The position numbers and the translations under genes were made by a program. The notes beneath the pieces were generated by a model. That model was given only the letters and a program-made list of their open reading frames with translations. It did no database searches and was not told where the DNA came from. This document shows, one piece after another, positions 25,756 to 33,860 of a stretch of 64,000 nucleotides of DNA. The stretch comes from GCA-020345945 sp964596985. GTDB lineage: Archaea; Thermoproteota; Bathyarchaeia; RBG-16-48-13; GCA-020345945. The stretch lies in NCBI GenBank assembly GCA_964596985.1, contig CAZQWG010000001.1:248001-312000 (forward strand). The letters run 5' to 3'. Positions within the stretch are counted from its first letter, which is position 1. Each line of letters opens with the position of its first letter.

Positions 25756-26820
25756 ATGGGACTCATCTTGTCGAAGAGAGGGGAAGGGACAAGAAAGTCT
25801 TCTTGGATTACACTCTTCTTGGATATCGTCGAAGCCGCCTATCTTGGCAACGAATTCGAGTATGAGGGCAGATATTTCAAACTCAAACCTACGTTGGTTA
25901 TGCCTTACGATTTTCTGAAGAGAACTAGCAAAGCCGACACTGAGTATGAGAGGTTGCTCGGAAGTCTGGACCCTCGCTTTAAAGAAGCCGCCGACTCCGA
26001 AATGTATCGTAGGGGAGAAGGGTGGATCAGTAAAGGGGTGGGAGGATACTATGGAACGAGGATCAGAAGAATCGAATCAGGAGATAGGACGTATCTATTG
26101 CCAGTTATCTCAGAGCAACCGACGGTAAGCATAGACACTAGCAGCATTCAAAACAAGACTACAGTCATCGGCTTTTGTTTCATCGCCGATCAGAATGCTG
26201 GATATACCTACCTTGAGAAACATCTCAAAATCCCTAAGATGAAGAAGGGATCCCATACAGAATACAAATGGTCCTACTTGTCGAGACCGGGATTGGAAAA
26301 ATTTCAGAAAATGGTGCTAGACAGATTTGAACTGTTCCTTACCATATGTTGCAACGGGCTTCTTGTCCTGAATACTGATGCTCTCATCTCGCCAAGAGAA
26401 AAGAGACATAACCTGTTTCCTAAGTTGATAGATGGATGTTTTACTGGTTATGAAGGGATGCCAGGTCAAATGAAGCTGAGATCTCAGTTGAAGGAAAAGT
26501 TCTTTGAACTTGCAAACAATACTGCTGTTCACTGTGATTCAGATTTCAGTCCATTAACCCCTGAGTTTATAGCAAGACATCTGGTTAAGACCTTGGCCAA
26601 GAGGGGAAAGAGGTTTCAAGAATTCTCACCACTGTATGCCCCTCTAGAATCAGAGGAATCTATCTCAATACAGTTGGCCGATATGATCGTTGGAGCTCTG
26701 AAAACAAAGATCGAAGGAGGAGAATCGTTGTCTCCTCCACTTGAATGCTTGTATTTTGACAAACGCAAGATAAGGGCAAGTAAAGACAAAACGGTGCAGG
26801 CATATTATTGGTTTCCATAA
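25756..26820 (+). CDS. DUF3800-like RNase H-fold protein
   Basis: A 354-residue protein. VSIDTSSIQNKTTVIGFCFI (about residues 124-143) and the late ISIQLADMIVGALK (about residues 304-317) match the ends of the DUF3800 domain, whose Asp residues form an RNase H-like active site. DUF3800 proteins are often found in mobile or defence loci, but their reaction is not established. The upstream gene is unrelated, and a tRNA-like sequence follows 10 bases after the stop. Confidence 0.6.
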   Translation: MGLILSKRGEGTRKSSWITLFLDIVEAAYLGNEFEYEGRYFKLKPTLVMPYDFLKRTSKADTEYERLLGSLDPRFKEAADSEMYRRGEGWISKGVGGYYGTRIRRIESGDRTYLLPVISEQPTVSIDTSSIQNKTTVIGFCFIADQNAGYTYLEKHLKIPKMKKGSHTEYKWSYLSRPGLEKFQKMVLDRFELFLTICCNGLLVLNTDALISPREKRHNLFPKLIDGCFTGYEGMPGQMKLRSQLKEKFFELANNTAVHCDSDFSPLTPEFIARHLVKTLAKRGKRFQEFSPLYAPLESEESISIQLADMIVGALKTKIEGGESLSPPLECLYFDKRKIRASKDKTVQAYYWFP

Positions 26821-26830
26821 GGCGTTGAGG

Positions 26831-26913
26831 AAGTCGGTGTCGTGTGCCGTAGATTCGATCACGGACGTTGCCCCACTGGGGCCTCGCTACCCGCTGGGCT
26901 ACACGACCTTTGG
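26831..26913 (-). tRNA. tRNA-like sequence, probably degenerate
   Basis: Minus strand: GTCGTGT pairs with ACACGAC as a 7-bp acceptor, GCCCAGCGGGTAG looks like a D-arm and GATCGAATC like a T-loop. However the acceptor and D-stem are only one base apart, the T-stem has a bulge, and no anticodon loop with U33 is visible (a CCCC-GGGG hairpin occupies that place). It is a pseudo-tRNA or a tRNA with an unusual intron. The 26,9xx flank is AT-rich and promoter-like. Confidence 0.4.
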
Positions 26914-27082
26914 TACCGTTCCTCGATTAAACTACGTATATTCGGGGACTTATTTAAGTCGGTATCTGGGATAGCCTCCCAGATACTTCCCTCATGAAGA
27001 GAACTGATAAAGAATTGATACAAATGATTCTGTCGCACTTTGCTGACTGTTGACATTTGAAATGTACTGGACACTCCCTAGG

Positions 27083-27222
27083 AGAGTGTTTCTCGTCTCG
27101 GATTTGGATTCGTCAGGCCACAGGATTTTATGGTCTACTGATATCAAAGGAAGTATCTGCTATCAGCCTTCGTACTTGTTGTTAGTAGAATAGCCTGCCG
27201 AGTTGAGTCGGGTTCGGCTACA
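27083..27222 (-). repeat. TLR repeat copy 5, nearly complete
   Basis: Minus strand: arm CAACTCGGCAGGC (GTAGC lost), core GAAGGCTGATAGCAGATACT, CAGTAGACCATAAAATCC, then CCTGACGAATCCAAATCCGA and GACGAGAAACACTCTC, followed by a short GGAGTGT hairpin. It has all segments of the full unit. Confidence 0.7.
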
Positions 27223-27342
27223 GGAACGTGCTCAGCCATGTATGTATTGAACTTTGTGACGGTTGATAGGTTCCACTTTTCTAGGCGTGGGTCCAGTCTA
27301 GGTATTTAAGGCTGTTTCGAGAAGTATAGTTGGGTGGTCGGT

Positions 27343-27540
27343 ATGTCTCAGATGGAGCTCGTCGAGAAGGTCAAGAAGGAGCACATCGGCAGTTGGATAG
27401 GGTTGAGGGGCGAAGACGTGGTTGTTGTTTCTGATACTCACGATGAGGTCTACAGGCAACTCAAGGAGAGGGGCATAAGCGACGTCTACGTATTCTATTC
27501 TCCGACCGAGGAGGAGAAGAAGTACGGCTTCTTATTCTAG
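27343..27540 (+). CDS. DUF5678-like small protein
   Basis: 65 residues from ATG 27343 (in-frame GTG at 27334 is an alternative). GSWIGLRGEDVVVVSDTHDE and ERGISDVYVFYSP match the short DUF5678 family, whose members are often encoded next to a retropepsin-like aspartic protease, as here 3 bases downstream. The role of the pair is not known. Confidence 0.6.
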   Translation: MSQMELVEKVKKEHIGSWIGLRGEDVVVVSDTHDEVYRQLKERGISDVYVFYSPTEEEKKYGFLF

Positions 27541-27543
27541 GGT

Positions 27544-27765
27544 ATGAAGAATGAGATAAGGGAAGGCAGGCTTCTCACCAGGGTCAGGCTGGAAGGTAAG
27601 AGGTTTCGAGTATTCGAGGACGCATTGATTGATACGGGGGCGGCTTTCACAGTCGTACATCCCGTGGTAGCGGATTTCTTAGAGCTAGAGGTGAATAGAG
27701 AATTCCCGAAGAGAGATATTGAGGTGTTGCTGACCTTGTATGTGTCGGTTCTTATTCCTGTCTGA
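27544..27765 (+). pseudogene. Shortened retropepsin-like aspartic protease
   Basis: 73 residues. LIDTGAAFTVVHPVVADFL (residues 29-47) contains the DTGA catalytic motif of clan AA single-chain-half proteases. After that the usual flap, hydrophobic strands and final alpha helix are missing and the frame ends with LYVSVLIPV. It is too short for an active unit of about 110 residues, so it is probably decayed. Confidence 0.5.
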
Positions 27766-28225
27766 AGCCTCCGCGATATGCTTCTTTTAGTCGTAGGATT
27801 TTCAGCTCCTTCCTCTCCATGGTCTCTTTGATTTCCTTTTTCAATAGGTGTCTGTCCTCTGTTAAGAGGTCTGATGAGGTTGCAACCGCTGCGGCGAGGC
27901 TCAACGCGTCAGCCACATACAGGTTCAGCTTCACTATCGATTCCTTGGCTTCATCCATTAGGTCAGCTGTTGGGATGAGCTTTAGGAAGCCGAGTTCAGC
28001 CATCTCAGCCAATGTCGTATATGCTTCGCCTACCTTCTCCGAGGAGTATCCGACCTTCACTAGGGCTCGGCAGACCTCGAGGGGCATCAGCTCTGACGCC
28101 GATACGTTGGATGTTGGGGTTAACACATCGTCTCTGAGCATCAATGCCTCTTCTTCAGAGTCCTCTCCTTTCTTGAACCACTTCACGACGACGGAGGAGT
28201 CAAGGACATACGCCCTGACCATCAC
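27752..28225 (-). CDS. PIN-domain toxin (VapC-type)
   Basis: 157-residue PIN RNase. VLDSSVVVKWF (residues 6-16) has the first catalytic Asp, ELMPLEVCRAL the Glu, LYVADALSLAAA the next Asp and LLTEDRHL the last, the standard metal-binding set. PIN toxins cut tRNA or rRNA when freed from antitoxin. The partner RHH-like gene overlaps its start by 4 bases. It also overlaps the neighbouring protease fragment by 14 bases at the 3' end. Confidence 0.85.
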   Translation of the reverse strand: MMVRAYVLDSSVVVKWFKKGEDSEEEALMLRDDVLTPTSNVSASELMPLEVCRALVKVGYSSEKVGEAYTTLAEMAELGFLKLIPTADLMDEAKESIVKLNLYVADALSLAAAVATSSDLLTEDRHLLKKEIKETMERKELKILRLKEAYRGGFRQE

Positions 28226-28458
28226 TCCTCTTCCTCTTCGTGGGATTCGATCACAGCCTCGGTTGCACTCGGCATCGCTTCTGTCCCCTCCCTGACCCGG
28301 TCAATCCTCTCCTCAAGCTCTACAGCCTTATGAGACCTTATCAGGAGCTGTAGAGCTTTTTCAAACGCCTCCTTCTTTGTCTTCACATGCCCCTCCTTCA
28401 CGAGCCTCTCTACCCTGCGGACGAGCTTCTCGTCGAGCTTCACGTTCACCTGAACCAC
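28222..28458 (-). CDS. Ribbon-helix-helix antitoxin (VapB-type)
   Basis: 78 residues. MVQVNVKLDEKLVRRVERLV is the DNA-binding strand and helix; residues 24-44 form helix 2 (VKTKKEAFEKALQLLI). The acidic C-terminus would block the PIN active site. It overlaps the toxin gene by 4 bases and probably represses its own promoter. Confidence 0.75.
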   Translation of the reverse strand: MVQVNVKLDEKLVRRVERLVKEGHVKTKKEAFEKALQLLIRSHKAVELEERIDRVREGTEAMPSATEAVIESHEEEEE

Positions 28459-28542
28459 TGCATCTACCTTCCAGGTATACCTTTAAAGGCTATATTATAA
28501 ATCTTTACGGAGCTGGTAGCTGCAGGCTGCTTGCTGAGGCAA

Positions 28543-28705
28543 ACATGGGCATTTCTCGTCCCGGGTTTGAACTCGCCAGACCACACGTTCTATGGTCTAC
28601 TGTTAGCATGGAGGTCGACGCTGTCAGTCTTTGTGAGTGTTATCGGAAAGACGGTTGTGGGGTTGAGCTACCTGAGGTGTCACTATGCCTAGGACCGTTT
28701 TGGGT
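28543..28705 (-). repeat. TLR repeat copy 6, complete
   Basis: Minus strand: CTCAGGTAGCTCAACCCCAC arm, 30-base variable part, ACTGACAGCGTCGACC core, CTAACAGTAGACCATAGAAC, GACCATA/TGTGGTC hairpin, CTGGCGAGTTCAAACCCGGG and GACGAGAAATGCCC. This is one of the most complete units. It stands between two PIN modules. Confidence 0.8.
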
Positions 28706-28731
28706 TGGATTCTGAGTTGCTCGCTTGCGTT

Positions 28732-29148
28732 CTATGGGATTACATTTAGTCCCAGTCTTTTGAAGTGGGAGTCGAAGGTGAAGATGTTGAATATTTCATG
28801 TTTCTCCATGAGGAGTAGTGTTGTGGAATCGGTGAAGCTCAGTCCTGCCTCTCCTTGCTTCTTGAAGAGGTTCCAGGATTCTGTGAATGCCTCTTGATCG
28901 ACCCATAGCTTCTCGATGGCTTCCGAGGAGATTATTGCCTCTCCGTATTTCTTGGTCAGCGTGAGGGACCCGGTTCGTGCAAGTATCGTGGTGATTGTCT
29001 CGTCGATTACATAGTCTGAGGTATACAGCCTTCTGATGCGGGCCTCGCCGGAACCTATCTTTTCTGTGAAGTCCATAGCCTCGTCATGATGGTGGTCGCC
29101 GGAATGGTATCTAGCGATGAACGCACTTGTGTCGACGAACAACCTCAC
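28732..29148 (-). CDS. PIN-domain toxin (VapC-type)
   Basis: 138-residue PIN protein. MRLFVDTSAFIARYH has the first Asp, VIDETITTIL the Glu, LSFTDSTTLLLME the third acid and FTFDSHFKRLG the last. Small antitoxin gene 29145-29387 overlaps by 4 bases. Expected to be an RNA-cutting toxin. Confidence 0.85.
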   Translation of the reverse strand: MRLFVDTSAFIARYHSGDHHHDEAMDFTEKIGSGEARIRRLYTSDYVIDETITTILARTGSLTLTKKYGEAIISSEAIEKLWVDQEAFTESWNLFKKQGEAGLSFTDSTTLLLMEKHEIFNIFTFDSHFKRLGLNVIP

Positions 29149-29387
29149 TTCCGTGTTTTCCTCCCATATAGGACCTCGTCAACCTTGCTTGAGAGCAGGG
29201 GGTCTCCGAAGTCCGCTGGTTCGATCTTGAAGAAGGGGTCTTCGGTCTCAAGGGGCAGGGAGTCTCTCGTCCACGTTACTATCGCCATTCTCACAGCCTT
29301 CTTTACGGTTGTGTTCCGGTGTTTGATGGCTTCCTTGAATTGCTGGTACTCTTCTTCCTCGAGTCTTGTTTGGACCACCTTACCCAT
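29145..29387 (-). CDS. Antitoxin-like small protein for PIN toxin
   Basis: 80 residues with a possible strand-helix-helix start (MGKVVQTRLEEEEYQQF, then KKAVRMAIVTWTRD), which fits RHH antitoxins. It overlaps the PIN gene by 4 bases. An AT-rich region with a TATA-like AAATAAACATA is just upstream. Confidence 0.65.
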   Translation of the reverse strand: MGKVVQTRLEEEEYQQFKEAIKHRNTTVKKAVRMAIVTWTRDSLPLETEDPFFKIEPADFGDPLLSSKVDEVLYGRKTRK

Positions 29388-29486
29388 GCAACCACCCTTT
29401 TTTCATGTAGTATTGCATGTAAATAAACATATTCTTTTCCATGTAATTTGGTATCACCGTATCGGCACCGAAAGATCAGGGGTAGA

Positions 29487-29563
29487 GAAGAACACTCTGG
29501 TCTCCGCCGTCAGCCTTCGTTTATGATATGGGAAACGGTCTGCTGGGTTGAATTACTTCAAGT
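29487..29563 (-). repeat. TLR repeat copy 7, arm and core
   Basis: Minus strand: TTGAAGTAATTCAACCCAGC arm and GAAGGCTGACGGCGGAGACC core. No T-arm-like end. Confidence 0.65.
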
Positions 29564-29720
29564 TCCGAAGCGTGGGCTGTCAGTGACTTTGGTTGTTGAG
29601 GGGGGATTGTAAGGGCTTGCATTATGGAGACTCTGAGAGGCGCATTGGGGTGAATGGTTTAATACGAGGGCGCATAGAAGCACACAAATATCGGCGGGTA
29701 GCCCCTAGGATTGAGGGCAT

Positions 29721-29951
29721 TTGAGCATCAGTGTAGGGATGTTCTTTCCTTTACCCATGGTCGGGAGTAATGTAACCTGTCCCAGATGCGGGGGAAGGAT
29801 ACCCGACAATCATCGGTTTTGCGGATACTGCGGAGTAGACCTACTGCAGTATGCTGCTTGGCAGAAGGCTGTTAGACCGTGCGAAAAGTGTAGGAATAAG
29901 ATTCCTTTCCTGGCTTACTTTTGTCCTGATTGCGGAACGAGACAAGTCTAG
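29721..29951 (+). CDS. Double zinc-ribbon protein
   Basis: 76 residues from TTG (ATGs at 29739 and 29757 are alternatives). Four knuckles, CPRCGGR, CGYCGVD, CEKCRNK and CPDCGTR, make two zinc ribbons. Such proteins bind nucleic acid or anchor protein complexes. No neighbour explains its role. Confidence 0.65.
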   Translation: MSISVGMFFPLPMVGSNVTCPRCGGRIPDNHRFCGYCGVDLLQYAAWQKAVRPCEKCRNKIPFLAYFCPDCGTRQV

Positions 29952-30087
29952 AGGGACATCCCACTAGCGTACTGCGGCTCTTCAAGAACTGGGATAGTCT
30001 GCAGATGCGATAGGGGCGACCGGTGTAAGCAGAAGAGGAATCGCTGCAGTCCGAGCCTCTGTCCACGGTGATTGTTTATGGTTCTTC

Positions 30088-30405
30088 TTAGTGTTGACTT
30101 TCTATGAGGTCGAGGATTATTGGTAGGCTTAGTTCTGCAGAGGAAACCCCTGTAGAGAATGCCAGTAGTGCGGCTGCTTCTACCTCTTTTTTCGTAGCGC
30201 CTGCCTTCAACGCCTCTCTCATGTGATGGCGCAAGGCACCTGCCTCTCGTATCGTCGAATATATGCCGACAAAGATCAAGTTCAGGGTCTTTTTGTCTAG
30301 TACATTGTCTTTGTTGATTTGTTTCATCATTTCTTGGTAGGCTTTCACAACCTCGGGACGTTCCTTCAAGAATACTTCCCACGGATTGACCGATTGTTCC
30401 ATCAT
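30088..30405 (-). CDS. Carboxymuconolactone decarboxylase-like (AhpD fold)
   Basis: 105 residues of the CMD/AhpD fold: VYSTIREAGALRHHMREALK is the conserved helix pair, with AALLAFSTGVSSAELSLPI following. The usual redox CxxC is absent (it reads GALRHH), so the thiol-peroxidase role is unlikely. GGGAG precedes the start. Function unknown beyond fold. Confidence 0.75.
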   Translation of the reverse strand: MMEQSVNPWEVFLKERPEVVKAYQEMMKQINKDNVLDKKTLNLIFVGIYSTIREAGALRHHMREALKAGATKKEVEAAALLAFSTGVSSAELSLPIILDLIESQH

Positions 30406-30472
30406 TTCACTCCCTTAGATTATTATCCAAGCCTAAACCCAAACTTATTCGTATTCCCCCACATACACTGCT

Positions 30473-30662
30473 GGGTATGAATACCCGCTCGGGCGATGGC
30501 CTACTCCGAGCGGGTATTTCTCGTTCCGGATTTGAAATCGCCAGACCAGAGCGCCTACCTATGACCTTCCAGCAACAGTTTGGTATCTGCTGTCAGCCTT
30601 CGCGCCATCTGGAATTTGTTTGCGCTCTACGGGTTGAGGCACCCCAGATGGAACTAGGATTC
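30473..30662 (-). repeat. TLR repeat copy 8, complete with terminal hairpin
   Basis: Minus strand: TCTGGGGTGCCTCAACCCG arm, core GAAGGCTGACAGCAGATACC, AACTGTTGCTGGAAGGTCAT, CTGGCGATTTCAAATCCGG, then GAACGAGAAATACCCGCTC. It ends in a 13-bp hairpin (30480-30518). The first bases CTGGG can pair with CCCAG beyond the hairpin, closing the whole RNA. Confidence 0.8.
30480..30518 (-). terminator. 13-bp GC-rich hairpin of TLR copy 8
   Basis: AATACCCGCTCGG and CCGAGCGGGTATT form a perfect 13-bp stem with a 13-base loop. Position at the end of the TLR unit suggests an RNA 3' structure or terminator. Confidence 0.55.
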
Positions 30663-30734
30663 AGTGTACATTATCGGATGTGAGACAGCAGGCTATGTCG
30701 AGGGGCTCTGCGTCGAATAGAAGCGTCAGGGCTG

Positions 30735-31040
30735 CTATTCCTTGAGCTTCCTGATCAGTTCCTCTACCTCTTCTCGCCCCTCGGCGTAGAACTGTTCCTC
30801 GTCTGGGCAGAGGTGATAGAGAAGTCTGAGGAACTCGCCGGCATGTACACGTTCCTCATCAGCAATCTCTCGTAGAACCTTTTGGACCAGTTGGTTGTCG
30901 GTGGATTCGGCGAGCTGGACATACAGTTGGACTGCCTCATACTCTGCGGCGATCATGAACCTTATGGCGCGGATCAGTTCAGACTCTGTGAGCTTTCTGT
31001 CACTCGCAAGACCAGAGAAAGCAGTACTGAATTCAGGCAT
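30735..31040 (-). CDS. Ferritin/rubrerythrin-like small protein
   Basis: 101 residues, two long helices. Metal ligands: E33xxAVQLY (AAEYEAVQLYVQL) and DEERVHAGEFLRLL (E62, H65 region) match half of a ferritin four-helix bundle, which would form by dimerisation as in encapsulated ferritins. It would bind a di-iron site for oxidising iron or detoxifying oxygen species. No encapsulin gene is adjacent. Confidence 0.7.
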   Translation of the reverse strand: MPEFSTAFSGLASDRKLTESELIRAIRFMIAAEYEAVQLYVQLAESTDNQLVQKVLREIADEERVHAGEFLRLLYHLCPDEEQFYAEGREEVEELIRKLKE

Positions 31041-31166
31041 TTCAATTCTTGTCCGGATGTGCCTCTCCTTGTAAAATGTTTTGTGGTGGGGACCGACTAA
31101 AAGTCACTTCTAGTCTTGCATTCACTGTATTCTGTCAGAAGATCTCACCACACTTGTTTCCCTTCA

Positions 31167-31272
31167 CCCGAGAAGATGAAGGTAACAGCCCGCTATCCGC
31201 TGTCAGTCTTCATATTTGTTATTGGGAGAATGGTCTACTGTTGACACTTCGATCCTGCTGTCAGAAAGTACT
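31167..31272 (-). repeat. TLR repeat copy 9, chimeric
   Basis: The core (minus GAAGACTGACAGCGGATAGC) is followed by GGGCTGTTACCTTCATC, as in copy 16. Instead of a tRNA-like arm, the other side continues with GTCAACAGTAGACCATTC and a second partial core (CTGACAGCAGGATCG). Two units seem to have recombined at a shared GGTCTrCTG. Confidence 0.65.
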
Positions 31273-31292
31273 GGGGTAGATGACAGCAATCG

Positions 31293-32081
31293 TCAGGATT
31301 TGAGTTCGTTTAGGACACGTTGGACTCTGGGGGTCTCTATGTCTAATATACTTGAAACTGCATCAAGGTCGGTTCTTGTGAAGGATTCGAGTATTGTTCT
31401 AGTTTCTTGAGAGGGGGTTATCGCTGCAAGGTTTGCCTTCAATGTTGCGATATGTTCATCGGAATACCATGAAAGCCCGTAGATATCGGCGATGTCTTTG
31501 ATCCGTTTATGCTCTTTGTCACGTCGTGTTACGCTCTTGAGTTTGGTTGCTAGAAGGATATGTGGGAGAGGAAGGAGAATCTTTCTTCCGAATGAGTCTA
31601 TAGTTCCATATTTCTTTCCGACGAAGACATGTTCGAGGAGAGGTTCATCTATAGGAGTGAAACCGAAGATCTCGTGAGCATCAGGGTGGATGTGGTCAAC
31701 CACAGGGTCCACGAATAGATCGGAGATATCATATAGAGGAGTCTTCCTCAGTTCTTCCCCAGCCAACTCTTGCTCTGTGTCTTTGTGGAAATGTTTGACG
31801 AATCGAAAACTCAAGAACTCGAAGTTCATCTCGTTCAATGTCTTGATAGCCAGGGCTAGGACCGAGTTCTTTAGCTCACGCTTGCTCCAGTCCTTCTCGA
31901 TGTGAAAGCCTAGGTCGATATCTCTTGAGCCCAAGTAGTCTCTTCCATTCTCTCGCCTGAAATTCTCTGCCACTGTAAGGTAGACGGCCCAGCCTCCGAG
32001 TAGGCTTACTGGCTCTCTGAGCTTGGAGACGACGGCTTGCATGTATCTTTGCGATATCTCGGTTTCATATGGTTGGTACAT
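31293..32081 (-). CDS. Nucleotidyltransferase-fold protein (AbiEii-like toxin)
   Basis: 262 residues. LLGGWAVYLTV and GSRDIDLGF (residues 27-37 and 51-59) are the GG...W and DxD of the nucleotidyltransferase fold. It is overlapped by 17 bases by the start-side regulator, which suggests a type IV AbiE-like toxin-antitoxin pair in which this part modifies tRNA or other RNA ends. The rest is helical with no second domain that I recognise. Confidence 0.75.
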   Translation of the reverse strand: MYQPYETEISQRYMQAVVSKLREPVSLLGGWAVYLTVAENFRRENGRDYLGSRDIDLGFHIEKDWSKRELKNSVLALAIKTLNEMNFEFLSFRFVKHFHKDTEQELAGEELRKTPLYDISDLFVDPVVDHIHPDAHEIFGFTPIDEPLLEHVFVGKKYGTIDSFGRKILLPLPHILLATKLKSVTRRDKEHKRIKDIADIYGLSWYSDEHIATLKANLAAITPSQETRTILESFTRTDLDAVSSILDIETPRVQRVLNELKS

Positions 32082-32664
32082 GTGTTCTCATCTTCTGCAG
32101 CAAGAGTTGTGCAGCTTCAACGCAGGAACCGCCCTCTGCGATGAGGTCAACCAAGAGTTGCGGTAAGGAGACCATGGTCAATCCTTCGTGGTCGGAAGCT
32201 TTGTAGAATACGTGCTTGTCTGTGAGGAGTAGCCGTAGGTTGCCTTTGCCGACTAAGCCTCCTTTGGTGAGTATCAGTCTATGCCATTTTGGCTGATCCT
32301 CTTCTAGAATATAGAGGTCTGTGCGGGATGGGAAGAGGTGGTGTTGGATCAGGTTTTCCGCTTGATAGGTGGTCAACGCGTATCTTAACTCCGTCCTCCG
32401 TAGGAGTCTGAGAGGCTCTCTGAGCATGTAGTCTCGGTGCTCGGGTTCCAATCGAGATTGGCTCCAGTACTCTATGAGCCTGTTAGGGTCGAGAACCTTG
32501 GTCTGCTCCACGAGACCTTGCGCTTCTAGCTTCCTCAGGAACTCTATTACCCACTCACGTGAACAGTCTGAGAGTCTAGCGATCCTGTACTTGGTCAGGC
32601 TCCCGTCAGGTTCATTGAGCAGTACTCTCAGTATACGTTCGCGCTTCACACCTCGGGTCCTCAA
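32065..32664 (-). CDS. AbiEi-like winged-helix antitoxin
   Basis: 199 residues. Residues 8-50 (RILRVLLNEPDGSLTKYRIA, then SREWVIEFLRKLEAQGLVE) form a winged helix. The rest resembles the AbiEi C-terminal domain (FPSRTDLYILEEDQPKW, then MVSLPQLLVDLIAEGG). It precedes the nucleotidyltransferase gene and overlaps it. A 20-bp palindrome with half-sites lies just upstream, fitting autorepression. Confidence 0.7.
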   Translation of the reverse strand: MRTRGVKRERILRVLLNEPDGSLTKYRIARLSDCSREWVIEFLRKLEAQGLVEQTKVLDPNRLIEYWSQSRLEPEHRDYMLREPLRLLRRTELRYALTTYQAENLIQHHLFPSRTDLYILEEDQPKWHRLILTKGGLVGKGNLRLLLTDKHVFYKASDHEGLTMVSLPQLLVDLIAEGGSCVEAAQLLLQKMRTHVPTI

Positions 32665-32690
32665 CGTGATTCACCAGGGGCTGAGACGAT

Positions 32691-32764
32691 GCGTAGGTAA
32701 CACGGTTCATTTATAAACGTTACCTACATGTAGGTAACACACCTCAGATTTAAGTGATACCTAC
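32691..32764. promoter_or_regulatory. Operator of the AbiE-like pair
   Basis: GTTACCTACATGTAGGTAAC at 32719-32738 is a perfect 20-bp palindrome. A matching half-site GTAGGTAAC sits at 32693-32701 and ATACCTAC at 32756-32763. A TATA-like TTTATAAAC (32710-32718) abuts the palindrome. All are within 100 bases of the AbiEi-like start, as in known AbiEi autoregulation. Confidence 0.65.
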
Positions 32765-32930
32765 GGACGAGCAGGATCACACTCAAACCAAAAAGCCAGC
32801 ATTATAGAGTAAGGCCCTTGCCGCATATTTGAGAGTTGTTGATAAGAGTTTTCGTGTTCTTTACCCTCTATCCAATAATTTATGCCCACATAATGAGGAT
32901 AGAGCCAGTAGAAGTGGAGGCTGCAGCATA

Positions 32931-33710
32931 ATGTCATACGTTTTCAATATTCCCTGCAGGGATAACAGCAAGCTGGAACATGTCATCAACGAAGTGAAGA
33001 GGGACGTTAAGCTTTGGACTTTCTGGAAATGCTCAAACGTGATGGCTATTGACCGCATGGGCTACACTGATCATGGTCCAACCCACGTCAAGATAGTCGC
33101 TAACCTGGCGTTGAAATTGCTTAGAATCTTAGTTGGCAATAATGTTGTTCCCAGCATCGTCAAGTATTATGGGATGAAAAATGAGGATGCAGAGGTAGTA
33201 GTGGTTCTCAGTTCGATTTTTCATGATCTGGGAATGGTGGTCATAAGGGACAGCCACGAATTCTACAGTGTATTGTTAGCCTTGGAGTTCGCTGAAAAAT
33301 ACCTACAGCCAATTTACTCTGAAGAAGAACGCACGGTAATTTGCTCAGAAGTGTTGCATGGCGTAGTCTCTCATGAAGATCCACATAAACCCTTGACCGT
33401 AGAAGCGGGTATCGTGAGGGTTGCAGATGCCCTTGATATGGAGGAAGGAAGGGGGAGAATCCCCTTTGAAGCTGGAAAGGTGGACATCCACTCTGTTTCT
33501 GCGCTATCAATCGAGAAAGTCGAGATTCAAGAGGGCGAGAAGAAACCAATAACCATAAGAATAACAATGTCCAATTCCGCGGGGATCTTCCAGATAGACG
33601 AACTGCTGAAGTCGAGAATCCAAAATTCAGGACTCCAAAACTACATCCATGTCGTGGCAGAAATAACAGGGGAAAAAGAGAGAAAAATCATAGAGAGATT
33701 CGAGTTCTAA
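32931..33710 (+). CDS. HD-domain phosphohydrolase
   Basis: 259 residues from ATG 32931 (the frame before it is not needed). DHGPTHVKIV, then SSIFHDLGMVVIRDSH and VRVADALDM give the H...HD...D metal-binding series of HD hydrolases. The C-terminal beta-rich part (residues 165-259) may regulate it. Substrates are typically (d)NTP, cyclic nucleotide or phosphates; none is deducible. It is divergent from the AbiE-like pair. Confidence 0.75.
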   Translation: MSYVFNIPCRDNSKLEHVINEVKRDVKLWTFWKCSNVMAIDRMGYTDHGPTHVKIVANLALKLLRILVGNNVVPSIVKYYGMKNEDAEVVVVLSSIFHDLGMVVIRDSHEFYSVLLALEFAEKYLQPIYSEEERTVICSEVLHGVVSHEDPHKPLTVEAGIVRVADALDMEEGRGRIPFEAGKVDIHSVSALSIEKVEIQEGEKKPITIRITMSNSAGIFQIDELLKSRIQNSGLQNYIHVVAEITGEKERKIIERFEF

Positions 33711-33715
33711 ATTCT

Positions 33716-33765
33716 ATTCTCCGGTGTCAGCCTTCATGTCTTTGGTATAGTGGACAGTTACTCTG
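33716..33765 (-). repeat. TLR repeat copy 10, core only
   Basis: Minus strand ATGAAGGCTGACACCGGAGA. Arm lost or unrecognisable. Confidence 0.45.
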
Positions 33766-33860
33766 ATTGGGGCTTCATTGCTGTTTCGCTGTTAGCGAGG
33801 GGATTCTAGGAACGGTTTAAAGCCCTTGTGGGATCTTGATGAATTACTCTAAAATTCTTT

